Source: CAZDKO01 sp964506075 [NCBI: uncultured bacterium] (GTDB lineage Bacteria > CAZDME01 > JAYEMH01). From it: DNA of 27,016 bases. The position numbers and the translations under genes are program-made. This document shows, one piece after another, positions 10,124-17,496 of the stretch (position 1 is the stretch's first letter; each line of letters begins with the position of its first letter). The notes under the pieces were generated by a model. It did not search any database. It had not been told where the DNA came from and saw only the letters and a list, made by a program, of their open reading frames with translations. The stretch covers positions 13,590 through 40,605 of the forward strand of contig CAZDKO010000012.1 of assembly GCA_964506075.1 (NCBI GenBank), read 5' to 3'.

Positions 10124-12050
10124 TTTCTTTGCCCTCCTCTTTATTTTCTGATTTAAACAAATCAGCTAAATTCATCCCCAAAACAAAGTAATAACTTATC
10201 TCATCATTTGTCATATCCCATTTATTTCCTGCTGAAACAAGATAACCAGAAATTATTGACTCTGTTTCTCTATAATAATTTTTACCATACTCCTCCAATT
10301 TATTTTGTATTTCAGGCAAAAGCTTCTTAACCTGCTTTTCATCTAATTTCAATCCCTTTAACCGGGGCCTAAACGGTTCTTTCCCTATCTGAGCATTACT
10401 TACCTCGGGGAGTCTTTGTATGTTCAACAATTTCTGCACCAACACGCCTTCAAGAAAAACTGCTTTTTTTGCCTCACTACTAAAAAAGTCAGCAAACTCA
10501 TTAAAAAATGAATTAACCTTATTGCTCATTCCTCCAGAGCTATTACATATTTTAGCCTTGTCTTCATCCATCTTTTTCACCTCCTTAGAATTTCCTAATA
10601 TCTTCAATTTATTCAAATAATTCAACAACATAAAACCTTTTAATGTGGATATCTTAGTTGAATAACCATTTATAAATTCTCCTCTTATCTTCTGTATAAT
10701 AAAACTCATTAAAAAATAATAATCTATCGGTTTATCGGCAAAAATCTTATTTACAATATCAAGAAAATACTTACGATGTTCAACCAAACGGTTCTCTTGG
10801 AACATATATATCTCTTTGGTATTTATTGTTTCTTTTTCTCCTATTAACCTATTCTCAAATTGAAATTTGAAAGGTAACGTATTAAAGTTTAACTCTAAAG
10901 ATATTTCTCCAATCTTTTCTCTTTTTCCCTTCTTTTTATCTTTGCTGTAAATTGGGACTAAACATTTTTTAAAAATATTAATTTTATCCACATCTTTCTT
11001 GGCATTAAATAATGTTTCCAACCTTGATGGGAGAACGTCTTCAACATATAATAAGATTTTAAATTCTGAATTTGACTTTTCATAAAACAAGAAATTCATA
11101 TTCAGATAATTTTTTTGTTCACTCATTAACTCTAATATTTCAGACTCATCATAAGTTAATCGCTCCGCCTCTTTTCTTATAAATTTTGGATCTTTCTGCC
11201 GTTCTATAATCCTAAATATTTTTTCTTTTGTTTCATCACTTACGCCTCTAACAAATTTAGGAATCAGAAGGTACCTAAAACCATAAAAATTAAAATTCAA
11301 CAGCTTGCCTAAATATTTTCTACCTTCCTCAAGTATTAGCGCGCAGTTCCAACATACGGGATAATTCTTCCATGCATATTCTTGCTGAAATCCGCCGCTT
11401 ACAAATCCGGGTTTATCAACTGTATAGAATTTATAAGTGTCTACAAAGCCGTATACCTCTGATTCTTTTTTGTTACAAACTGAACATATTTGATCATTAG
11501 ATTTTGATGTTTTTCCATATTTTGAATAAAAGTTTTCTTTTGCAGTATCCACTAAAATCTCTCGAAAGACAGGATATTCTCCAATATATTTTTCATTTAT
11601 TTTTAAGCTGACAATATTGTTTTCTTTATTGTACTTCTCTCTCAACCCTTTTAAAATATCTTTGCTATTTTTTCTAATACAATTCCCTATTTTCACTAAG
11701 AAATTGTTGTTTTCGTCTGAACCCATTTCTCTATACTCTTCAAACCAACTTAATATCTTATTATTAAATGTCTTATCTATTAAATCAGTTACCATAGCAG
11801 TTGGTGTTATATCTGTGCCTCTTGGAGTTCCCTTCTTATATAAATATTTTCCCAATTTATTTTCTGAGTATTCCTCAACCTCTATCTTTTTATATTCAAA
11901 TTCACCCTTTTTATCTGCAAGGGCGATAAATAATATATTCTTTGTACTTTTATTCTTAGGATTATCAATTAAAATGTGTAACGGATTATCAATACTCTTT
12001 CCTCGTTTTTTAATTGCATATCTCCCAATTTCTCTTATCGCCTCAATCAT
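10116..12050 (-). CDS. cas8b: Cascade large subunit Cas8b (Csh1/TM1802-type)
   Basis: A 644-aa protein recognised as the Csh1/TM1802-type Cas8b by size, operon position before Csh2-type cas7, and a split zinc-binding motif: C189-x2-C192 (CSVCNKKE) and C233-x2-C236 (PVCWNCAL). In type I-B this subunit recognises the PAM and recruits Cas3. Early residues RGTDITPTAMVTDLIDKTF are typical of the family. It is the first gene of the operon, with a GGGAG ribosome binding site 7-8 nt before the ATG. The promoter at 12280-12308 would drive it if transcription passes the terminator at about 12123-12170. Confidence 0.93.
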   Translation of the reverse strand: MIEAIREIGRYAIKKRGKSIDNPLHILIDNPKNKSTKNILFIALADKKGEFEYKKIEVEEYSENKLGKYLYKKGTPRGTDITPTAMVTDLIDKTFNNKILSWFEEYREMGSDENNNFLVKIGNCIRKNSKDILKGLREKYNKENNIVSLKINEKYIGEYPVFREILVDTAKENFYSKYGKTSKSNDQICSVCNKKESEVYGFVDTYKFYTVDKPGFVSGGFQQEYAWKNYPVCWNCALILEEGRKYLGKLLNFNFYGFRYLLIPKFVRGVSDETKEKIFRIIERQKDPKFIRKEAERLTYDESEILELMSEQKNYLNMNFLFYEKSNSEFKILLYVEDVLPSRLETLFNAKKDVDKINIFKKCLVPIYSKDKKKGKREKIGEISLELNFNTLPFKFQFENRLIGEKETINTKEIYMFQENRLVEHRKYFLDIVNKIFADKPIDYYFLMSFIIQKIRGEFINGYSTKISTLKGFMLLNYLNKLKILGNSKEVKKMDEDKAKICNSSGGMSNKVNSFFNEFADFFSSEAKKAVFLEGVLVQKLLNIQRLPEVSNAQIGKEPFRPRLKGLKLDEKQVKKLLPEIQNKLEEYGKNYYRETESIISGYLVSAGNKWDMTNDEISYYFVLGMNLADLFKSENKEEGKENE

Positions 12051-12122
12051 AGTCCAATCTCCCTATTTTTCTAATAAACCATTACAAATTTCACACTATA
12101 AAACCCTAATTTTTTATTTTAC

Positions 12123-12170
12123 AAATAAAAAAAACCTTCACCGGTTACACTTCTACCCAGCGAAGGTTTT
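12123..12170 (-). terminator. Intrinsic terminator between leader RNA and cas8b
   Basis: Arms AAAACCTTC (minus strand, from 12170) and GAAGGTTTT form a 9-bp stem around a 22-nt loop, followed on the minus strand by a run of eight T residues. No equivalent T run follows on the plus strand, so the terminator faces the cas operon. Its 3' end lies about 73 nt before the cas8b start. Confidence 0.7.
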
Positions 12171-12273
12171 ACTTTCCATTCCCGATTAATCGGTTCAGGA
12201 CCAGCATACATAGCTGGTTTTTATGTGGAGGTTCCCCCTTCGAACTCACCACCCTTATTAAAAAACCACTATA
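12123..12273 (-). ncRNA. Candidate small RNA or attenuator leader upstream of cas8b
   Basis: From the predicted start site near 12273 the minus-strand transcript can fold into successive hairpins. GTTC/GAAC lies within a GTGG/CCAC stem near 12226-12255. ACCAGC...GCTGGT is near 12203-12221. The perfect palindrome CCGATTAATCGG is at 12182-12193. Last comes an intrinsic terminator (GTAAAACCTTC...GAAGGTTTTTTTT). The strong promoter, structure and terminator together look like a roughly 150-nt RNA that could be independent or could gate cas expression. I compared it by eye with 6S, SRP, tmRNA, T-box and common riboswitch patterns and could not match it. Confidence 0.5.
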
Positions 12274-12279
12274 AAATGG

Positions 12280-12308
12280 ATGATATCATTTTAGAATATA
12301 CTTGTCAA
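12280..12308 (-). promoter_or_regulatory. Sigma70-type promoter for leader RNA/cas operon
   Basis: On the minus strand a perfect -35 TTGACA (12303-12308) is separated by exactly 17 nt from TATCAT (12280-12285). It starts about 33 nt after the stop of the upstream HTH gene, so the cas leader does not depend on that gene's promoter. Confidence 0.75.
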
Positions 12309-12340
12309 TTAATTTTATTTAATAATTACTTTATTCTTTT

Positions 12341-12547
12341 TCACTTAACTAAGTCACGTGGGCAGACATCAAGAGTTCTGGCAAGATTAACAAGTGTCGT
12401 TAAATAGATGTTTATCTTAGCGTTCTCTATCTTACTTATATGTGTTCTGTGAAGATTAGTACTTTTAGCAAGTTGAGCTTGGGTGAGGTTTTTCTTTAGG
12501 CGATAATAACGGACATTTTTAGCTATTGTTTTTAAGATCTGCGACAT
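12341..12547 (-). CDS. XRE-family HTH transcriptional regulator (paralogue of 19343-19549)
   Basis: A 68-aa single-domain Cro/C1-type HTH protein: helices around RYYRLKKNLTQAQLAKS and THISKIENAKINIYLTTLVNLA fill the whole chain. I start it at 12547 because AAAGGAGG precedes that ATG; an upstream ATG at 12574 lacks a ribosome binding site. It closely resembles the 19343-19549 protein, sharing the end DVCPRDLVK and nearly identical 3' DNA. It sits 41 nt before the cas leader promoter and downstream of two TGCTTnGGCA motifs, so it may repress itself and possibly neighbours. Direct control of cas genes is not shown. Confidence 0.85.
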   Translation of the reverse strand: MSQILKTIAKNVRYYRLKKNLTQAQLAKSTNLHRTHISKIENAKINIYLTTLVNLARTLDVCPRDLVK

Positions 12548-12563
12548 AAAACCTCCTTTGGGC

Positions 12564-12626
12564 TGCTTTGGCACATGCTAATTTTTCGGACAAAAAAAAT
12601 ATTGCTTACCATTTAATGCTTAGGCA
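12564..12626. promoter_or_regulatory. Two TGCTTnGGCA operator-like sites upstream of HTH gene
   Basis: TGCTTTGGCA at 12564-12573 and TGCTTAGGCA at 12617-12626 are imperfect palindromes (TGC-N4-GCA). Both are adjacent to a CATGYGCTAA-like or GCACATGCTA-like flank. A third copy lies in the promoter of the next HTH gene (12853-12862). Shared spacing around two small HTH genes supports autoregulation. Confidence 0.5.
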
Positions 12627-12653
12627 TGTGCTAATATTTCTTCCAAAAATTTT

Positions 12654-12833
12654 TTATATAATCCCCTTTGTTTTTAAAACTGTTAAATAGGCTTTCGATA
12701 TATTCGTTTTCCTTTTCAGCCACCTATTTAACGTTGACTCTGGTATTCCTAGTTCTCTTGCTAATTCGTACTGTCGGAGATTATTTTCTTGCATGTAGTC
12801 TTCGATCTTCGATAGAATCTCCTTCTCTGTCAT
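12654..12833 (-). CDS. Small HTH DNA-binding protein, probably leaderless
   Basis: A 59-aa protein consisting of one helix-turn-helix: NLRQYELARELGIPESTLNRWLKRK is split here as the recognition region LGIPESTLNRWL preceded by the QYELARE helix. I place the start at 12833 because a near-consensus promoter (TTGATA-17-TATACT, 12842-12870) would begin transcription 1-3 nt before that ATG, giving a leaderless mRNA. The longer ATG at 12863 would lie inside the promoter. It probably forms a two-gene regulator unit with 12341-12547; a Cro-like or antitoxin-like role is possible but unsupported. Confidence 0.7.
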   Translation of the reverse strand: MTEKEILSKIEDYMQENNLRQYELARELGIPESTLNRWLKRKTNISKAYLTVLKTKGII

Positions 12834-12841
12834 TCGTTGAA

Positions 12842-12870
12842 AGTATAGCATATGCTTGGGCATATATCAA
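12842..12870 (-). promoter_or_regulatory. Promoter with embedded operator for the leaderless HTH gene
   Basis: The minus strand shows TTGATA (12865-12870), a 17-nt spacer, and TATACT (12842-12847). The spacer contains the palindrome ATATGC-CCAA-GCATAT with the core TGCTTGGGCA (plus strand, 12853-12862). A protein bound there would block RNA polymerase. Confidence 0.65.
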
Positions 12871-12894
12871 GAAGCATTTTAATCTTTTGTAAAA

Positions 12895-12925
12895 AGGGGC
12901 AGAATAATTTTTCTGCCCCTGTTTT
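12895..12925. terminator. Bidirectional intrinsic terminator
   Basis: AGGGGCAGAA (12895-12904) and TTCTGCCCCT (12911-12920) form a perfect 10-bp stem with a 6-nt loop. On the minus strand it runs straight into TTTTT; on the plus strand into TGTTTT. It isolates the HTH pair from transcription arriving from the right. Confidence 0.7.
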
Positions 12926-12930
12926 AAATC

Positions 12931-13119
12931 TTGAAAATCGATAATCGTTCTTCTTCGCTCTTTAAAGCAGAGCTTCGAAGAAACATGTAATATTCCCGAA
13001 AATCGATAATCGAGAATAGACCGCCATCTCGAATCTTTTTTTATCTAATTTCGATTTTCGATTCTCGATTGCTCTACCCCCGCTGCTTCGCTTTGCGAAG
13101 CAAAGCGACGGTGGTGAAG
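12931..13119. repeat. Dispersed AT-rich palindromic repeat, left copy
   Basis: About 190 bp, closely similar and in the same orientation to 19941-20136. Shared parts are the ATAATCGTTCTTCTTCGCTC segment, ACATGTAATATTCCCGAAAA, the AATCTTTTTTTATCTAAT stretch, CGATTTTCGATTCTCGATTG, and a final hairpin CGCTTTGC-GAA-GCAAAGCG. In the right copy the end abuts tRNA-Ala; here no tRNA body follows. No gene is present. Confidence 0.8.
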
Positions 13120-13136
13120 CAGAGTGGGCACAAATT

Positions 13137-13235
13137 AAACTGTTTGATTTATATCTTTCCAGAATGATATAATATTGACATTAGAACCTCGTTTCAAATT
13201 CAGCAATTACGAATTTCGTCTATTAATTGTTAGGC
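13137..13235 (+). repeat. Promoter/core-site module A (integron Pc-attI-like)
   Basis: The first of three related modules. It has a sigma70 promoter TTGATT (13144-13149), 18 nt, TATAAT (13168-13173). The conserved stretch CAGCAATTACGAATTTCG then leads to ATTAATT and the heptamer GTTAGGC (13229-13235), which fits the integron core consensus GTTRRRY. The next gene begins 62 nt later. Unlike modules B and C, no HTH remnant precedes it. Confidence 0.6.
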
Positions 13236-13296
13236 CGCTGGTTCCAAGATATACGAACAAGTTACTACTTCGGACATTGTAATAAGGAAACAGAAA

Positions 13297-13620
13297 ATGA
13301 ACTTTTTCAGTAGAATGTTTCACCAACGAAAGCCAAATCGCAATCCAGACAATGAGTTCGACCAACTTGTAGAAGAATTAGTCAAAATTGGTCGAGCCGT
13401 GGAAGATCCTAAATTCAGTTCGTCAGGCTTTTTACGAAAGCGGGAGACAGCAGAGGAAGATAGACACCCTCGTGCAAGGGAAATAGGTGAACGGCTCAAT
13501 ATAATGGGTGGTTGGGGGTTAATGAGCAAGGCAAACCAACATGTTGAGAGAATACTCGGGCCTATACCAGCGAAAGAACTATCTTGGGTATGGCACAGAA
13601 TTGGAGATTGGTTAGCCTAA
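13297..13620 (+). CDS. Hypothetical 107-aa cassette protein
   Basis: A 107-aa soluble protein of unrecognised family. It is charged at the N-terminus (MNFFSRMFHQRKPNRN) and has a middle segment ending HPRAREIGERLNIMGG. The C-terminus is tryptophan-rich (LSWVWHRIGDWLA). No signal peptide or membrane segment is seen. An AAGGAAA ribosome binding site precedes the ATG. The gene starts shortly after GTTAGGC, and its stop lies in GCCTAAA (13615-13621), nearly the reverse complement of that heptamer, as expected for the R'' site of an integron cassette. That layout suggests a mobile gene cassette; its function is unknown. Confidence 0.7.
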   Translation: MNFFSRMFHQRKPNRNPDNEFDQLVEELVKIGRAVEDPKFSSSGFLRKRETAEEDRHPRAREIGERLNIMGGWGLMSKANQHVERILGPIPAKELSWVWHRIGDWLA

Positions 13621-13763
13621 AAAAATAATGATTGAAGTCAACGATTTATCCTGGAACAAGAGCATTTACATCTTTTTAGAAATGGTGCATAATGGTTGTG
13701 GAATCTCGTCCAGTCCGGTACTACTGCTGAGCAATACCGTTTAACAGTTCCAAGACAAAAAGC
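13621..13763. other. Gap after first cassette gene; degenerate attC possible
   Basis: No convincing gene. A 38-codon frame from ATG 13628 to TAA 13744 lacks a ribosome binding site. The stretch from GCATAATGG (near 13689) to CGTTTAAC (13738-13744) has the size of an attC site but I see no convincing L'/L'' stem, so a functional site is unproven. Confidence 0.3.
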
Positions 13764-13843
13764 ATTAACGCTAAAGTGTCATTTTATATGTAACCCTTCC
13801 CTTCCTTCTGCGAATCTTTAACCACTTTTCTACTTCTAAGGTT
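13764..13843 (-). pseudogene. Remnant 3' end of HTH_17/excisionase-like gene (module B)
   Basis: On the minus strand this stretch aligns with the 3' end of the intact gene at 18467-18700 (plus-strand landmarks ATTTTATA, CCTTCTGCG, CTTTAACCAC, TTTCTACTTCTAAG). It lacks everything upstream of the last 25 or so codons and is disrupted. The homology stops where the module B promoter begins. Confidence 0.55.
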
Positions 13844-13942
13844 TTACTGTTTGATTTACATGTATCTCAAGTGATATAATACTAATATCAGAACCTGGTT
13901 TTAAATTCAGCAATTACGAATTTCGGATATTAATTGTAAAAC
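13844..13942 (+). repeat. Promoter/core-site module B
   Basis: Second module: TTGATT (13851-13856), 18 nt, TATAAT (13875-13880), then the stretch shared with modules A and C (CAGCAATTACGAATTTCG). It ends ATTAATT-GTAAAAC (13936-13942), a diverged form of the GTTRRRY core. It would drive the restriction-modification gene at 14039. Confidence 0.6.
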
Positions 13943-14038
13943 AAACTGACAATACTTATACAGCAGCCCAAAAAAATGCGGCGGGGAAAATCATTATGAT
14001 TCTTTGGTTAGTCACATTAGAATGGAATCAATAAAACT

Positions 14039-17000
14039 ATGCAAAAAATATTTGAAAATTACATTCTATCTATTTCATCCAAATTTACCCACGAAGAGAC
14101 AAGTGAAATGGGTTACCGCACCGACTTTGAGATTTTAATCAAAGGAATTTTTGAATCAATCAATGTGAAGCGTATAGATCACGATGCGAGAGCTAAACAA
14201 GGGAATAAGCCGGATTTTGTTGTGCTTAATCACGATGTGCCCATTCTATATGTTGAAGCAAAAGATATCGACGTATCTTTAGATAAAATTGAGAAGTCTG
14301 AACAGATGGCCAGATATTATGGATATGCAAACTTAGTTCTAACGAATTACGTTGAATTTCGTTTTTATAGAAACGGCTTACGTTACGAAGGTCCAATAAA
14401 AATAGCGAATTATGATATCAAGAATCGAACTATTACGTCTATTCCGGAAAGTTATGAACACGTGGCTAAAACATTGATTGATTTCGCGCAATCACATAAA
14501 GAGCCAATACGATCAGGAAAACACCTCTCAAAAATTATGGGAGGAAAAGCGCAAAGAATTCGGGATAACGTTAAACAGTTTCTTTCTAAAGAGTCAGAAA
14601 AAAACGCTGAGATAATGCGTGTATATGAGACTATAAAAAAACTTCTTGTCCACGATCTAACAAAAGAATCCTTTGCGGATATGTATGCGCAAACTCTTGT
14701 GTACGGCCTTTTTGTTGCTCGATATCATGACAAAACCCCTGCTAACTTTTCTCGTCAAGAGGCCCGTGATTTGATTCCGAAGTCAAACCCACTCCTCCAG
14801 CACTTTTTTGATCATATAGTTGGTCCCGATTTTGATAAACGGCTTGAGTATATCGTAAATGAATTATGCGAGGTTTTTTCTTATGCCAATGTTCAAGAAC
14901 TTATGCGCCAGTATTTCCAAAATGATTTGTGGGGAGAAACCCATGAAGGGCCTGATCCGGTTATCCATTTTTATGAAGACTTTTTAAAAGAATATGACCA
15001 TGATCTTCGAAAGAAGCTCGGCGCTTTTTATACACCCTTGCCCATCGTGAGGTTCATTGTGCGCGCTGTTGATTACCTCCTTGAAAAGGAGTTTGGTCTT
15101 GCCTCTGGTTTGGCAGATACCTCAAAGACAAAAACTGGTATCCACCGAGTCCAGATTCTTGATCCGGCTGTGGGGACAGGAACATTCATCAGTGCCACCA
15201 TCCGAATCATATACGAAAGGTTACTTAAAAGTAATCAGAAAGGACGCTGGCCGACATATGTGCATCACGATTTGCTTCCGCGTGTGCACGGTTTTGAACT
15301 TATGATGGCGCCATACACGATAGCACACCTTAAACTGAGCATGGCGTTTAAAGAAACAGGCTTCTGGAATTTCCATCGTCGACTTGGTATTTATCTTACA
15401 AACTCACTTGAAGAAGCCAGCGTCCCAGAGAGTATACTCCCGGGGTTTGGGTTTGCTGAGAGCATAGCGAAGGAATCTAGAGAGGCATCGGTCATAAAAA
15501 CTGAAACGCCGATTATGGTGGTAATTGGGAATCCTCCATATGCAGGTGAGTCAAGCAATAAACATTACACTGAGCACAATGTGTATAAGAGAGAATCGGA
15601 CGGCCGTAAGCTTCAGGAGCGTAACTCAAAATGGCTCAATGACGACTATGTCAAGTTTATACGCTTCGCAGAGAGCATGGTTGAGCGAAGCAGAGAAGGC
15701 ATTGTCAGTATGATTACTGCACACGGTTGGATTGATAATCCTACTTTCCGAGGCATGCGTTGGCATCTCCTTAATACATTCGATGCAATTTATATACTTG
15801 ATCTTCACGGCAACGCGAACAAACGCGAACAGGCCTCAGACGGTACGCCAGATAAAAACGTATTTAACATTAAAACCGGAGTGGCAATCCTTTTGGCGAT
15901 TAAAAAGAAGACAGATAATCAGCACAAGGACAAAACACTTGCGAAGGTGTATCGTGCTGACCAACTTGGGAGCCAGAAGAAGAAGTTCGAATTCTTAAAC
16001 GCTAATAGCATGGAGAGCATTTTGTGGCAAGAGATTACTCCTGCATCAAACGCTTATGCTTTTATAGCGCGAGATGAAGTAAGGGCGTTAAATTACGAAC
16101 GGGGCTTTTCTATAAATGATATTTTTGGATTAAAAAACACTGGAGTGGTCACGAAGCGTGACAAATTATGTATCCATGAAACCCGCCAAGCAATGTGGCA
16201 GGCAGTGTTAGATTTTATTAGTCTTCCGGAATCAGAGGTACGGCAGAAATACAGTATTCCGGCTGATGTTCGGGACTGGAAATTTAAATGGGCAAAGGAG
16301 GATTTGCTGCAAAGCGGTCCTTCAGAAGTGAATGTCGTCCCGATCAGTTATCGTCCTTTCGACATTCGTTTCATGTACTATACTGGACACGCGAGAGGCT
16401 TTGTTGGATGGCCCGTAGAAAGAATAGCACGCCATTATTTCGCAGGGGAAAATATAGGATTGTTAGTAACTAAGGCTCATCGCGATGCTGAATATCATCA
16501 CATTTTCGCCACTCGGTCCATCTCGGAAGTAATTTTTCTGTCGGGTATCACCGCTTCAAATGCAATAAACATACCTCTTTATCTCTATGCTGAAGACGGA
16601 TCGAAAATACCAAATCTTAAAAAAGAAATTGTTAAAAATATAGAAAAAATTATCGGTAAAGTTTCACCTGAAGATATTTTTGATTATATTTACGCTGTGC
16701 TTCACTCACCAAATTATCGTGAAAAGTACAAAGAATTTCTCAAAATTGATTTTCCGCGTGTGCCGTATCCAAAAGACGTAAAAAACTTTCAAGGACTTGT
16801 CGCGCTTGGTGCTGAATTGCGCTCACTCCACCTACTTGAATCACCAAAAGTAAATCAATTCATCACCACTTATCCCATCGCCGGATCAGATATTGTGGAG
16901 AAACTGGCTTACAAAGACGGCAAAGTTTTTATCAATAAAGATCAATATTTTGGTAACGTTCCCGAATTAGCTTGGAATTTCTATATCGGCGGCTATCAAC

Positions 17001-17149
17001 CGGCACAAAAGTGGCTAAAAGATCGTAAGAATCACACTCTTATCAACGCTGATATTGAGCATTATCAGAAAATAATTGTTGCGCTAAAAGAAACAGAAAG
17101 AATTATTAAAGAAATAGATAAAGTTATCATCTGTAAGATTGTTAAGTGA
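14039..17149 (+). CDS. Type IIG/ISP-like restriction-modification enzyme (nuclease-methyltransferase-specificity fusion)
   Basis: A 1036-aa single-chain enzyme. The N-terminal PD-(D/E)XK nuclease has D59 in KPDF and E73-x-K75 in YVEAKD. A helical linker follows, with the N6-adenine methyltransferase entry motif FYTPLPIVRFIV near 327. SAM motif I is ILDPAVGTGTF near 374, and catalytic motif IV is NPPY near 498. From about 770 the C-terminal part matches the type ISP specificity domain (YRPFDIRFMYY, GFVGWPVERI, ENIGLLVTKAHRD). No helicase motifs lie between nuclease and methylase, so it is shorter than true type ISP enzymes and closer to type IIG. It would methylate one recognition sequence and cut unmodified DNA. 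The ATG has only a weak ribosome binding site. It is a large gene to be in a cassette-like context. Confidence 0.88.
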   Translation: MQKIFENYILSISSKFTHEETSEMGYRTDFEILIKGIFESINVKRIDHDARAKQGNKPDFVVLNHDVPILYVEAKDIDVSLDKIEKSEQMARYYGYANLVLTNYVEFRFYRNGLRYEGPIKIANYDIKNRTITSIPESYEHVAKTLIDFAQSHKEPIRSGKHLSKIMGGKAQRIRDNVKQFLSKESEKNAEIMRVYETIKKLLVHDLTKESFADMYAQTLVYGLFVARYHDKTPANFSRQEARDLIPKSNPLLQHFFDHIVGPDFDKRLEYIVNELCEVFSYANVQELMRQYFQNDLWGETHEGPDPVIHFYEDFLKEYDHDLRKKLGAFYTPLPIVRFIVRAVDYLLEKEFGLASGLADTSKTKTGIHRVQILDPAVGTGTFISATIRIIYERLLKSNQKGRWPTYVHHDLLPRVHGFELMMAPYTIAHLKLSMAFKETGFWNFHRRLGIYLTNSLEEASVPESILPGFGFAESIAKESREASVIKTETPIMVVIGNPPYAGESSNKHYTEHNVYKRESDGRKLQERNSKWLNDDYVKFIRFAESMVERSREGIVSMITAHGWIDNPTFRGMRWHLLNTFDAIYILDLHGNANKREQASDGTPDKNVFNIKTGVAILLAIKKKTDNQHKDKTLAKVYRADQLGSQKKKFEFLNANSMESILWQEITPASNAYAFIARDEVRALNYERGFSINDIFGLKNTGVVTKRDKLCIHETRQAMWQAVLDFISLPESEVRQKYSIPADVRDWKFKWAKEDLLQSGPSEVNVVPISYRPFDIRFMYYTGHARGFVGWPVERIARHYFAGENIGLLVTKAHRDAEYHHIFATRSISEVIFLSGITASNAINIPLYLYAEDGSKIPNLKKEIVKNIEKIIGKVSPEDIFDYIYAVLHSPNYREKYKEFLKIDFPRVPYPKDVKNFQGLVALGAELRSLHLLESPKVNQFITTYPIAGSDIVEKLAYKDGKVFINKDQYFGNVPELAWNFYIGGYQPAQKWLKDRKNHTLINADIEHYQKIIVALKETERIIKEIDKVIICKIVK

Positions 17150-17330
17150 AGCAATAAAGTTGAACAGGAGTCCATTGTGACATGGGAACTAGTCATACTG
17201 GAGATACAACCACTTGAGCTGTTGCAATTCTATACCCCGGTTGAAAATGCAAGTGGCGCTGCTGAATAAAAAAATATTGGTCGGCACAAAGATTATTTAA
17301 AGAAAAAAAATGTCGTCCATGCCATTTGCC
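17150..17330. other. Gap after RM gene, no clear gene
   Basis: A 31-codon frame starts at GTG 17177 with GGAG 6-7 nt upstream and ends at TAA near 17270. I do not recognise it and it may be the tail of a lost gene. Otherwise nothing is seen before the attC-like site. Confidence 0.3.
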
Positions 17331-17401
17331 TCATAACAATGCAATCAAGCGGATTGTGCCAGCGCTCCGCACTGCCCCACCCGCTGATTTTTGTGTTAGG
17401 T
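17331..17401. other. attC-like integron recombination site
   Basis: A 71-nt element with the layout of an integron attC. A left R''-like box is TCATAAC (17331-17337), and a right core GTTAGGT (17395-17401) fits GTTRRRY exactly. Inside, AATCAAGCGG pairs with CCGCTGATT except for one unpaired A in the left arm, which resembles the extrahelical base typical of attC. The size is within the usual 57-141 nt range. The R''/R' pairing is imperfect (two mismatches), so the site may be diverged. Confidence 0.6.
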
Positions 17402-17412
17402 AGTCCAATCCA

Positions 17413-17496
17413 AGAAGCATAAACTAAAGCGTTATTTTATATGTCGCCCTCCCCTTTCCTTCTGCATATTTTTAACCACCTTTCTATTTCTAAGTA
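17413..17496 (-). pseudogene. Remnant 3' end of HTH_17/excisionase-like gene (module C)
   Basis: As at 13764-13843, this plus-strand text (GCGTTATTTTATATG, CCTTCTGCATATTTTTAACC, CTTTCTATTTCTAAG) mirrors the 3' end of the intact gene at 18467-18700 and is truncated at the module promoter. No start or helix-turn-helix core remains. Confidence 0.55.

Noticed and set aside
11617-12189. A 190-codon plus-strand frame opposite cas8b
   Set aside because: It is antisense to a clear cas8b gene, is composed of hydrophobic low-complexity residues expected from AT-rich reverse frames, and runs into the terminator region.
12222-12260. A tRNA or tmRNA 3' end suggested by GAGTTCGAAG near the leader RNA
   Set aside because: The stem around TTCGAA does not form a T-arm and no acceptor partner is present.
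12123-12273. 6S RNA, SRP RNA, T-box or a common riboswitch as identity of the leader RNA
   Set aside because: None of the conserved motifs (for example the T-box GGTGGNACCGCG or the SRP tetraloop region) is present.
12931-13119. Transposon-like (MITE) identity of the dispersed repeat
   Set aside because: I see internal palindromes but no clean terminal inverted repeats with target-site duplications, so I call it only a dispersed repeat.
13628-13744. A 38-codon frame after the first cassette gene
   Set aside because: No ribosome binding site, no recognisable content, and it covers a probable recombination-site remnant.
15057-15998. Short plus- and minus-strand frames within the restriction-modification gene
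   Set aside because: All sit inside the methyltransferase region whose motifs are continuous in the main frame.
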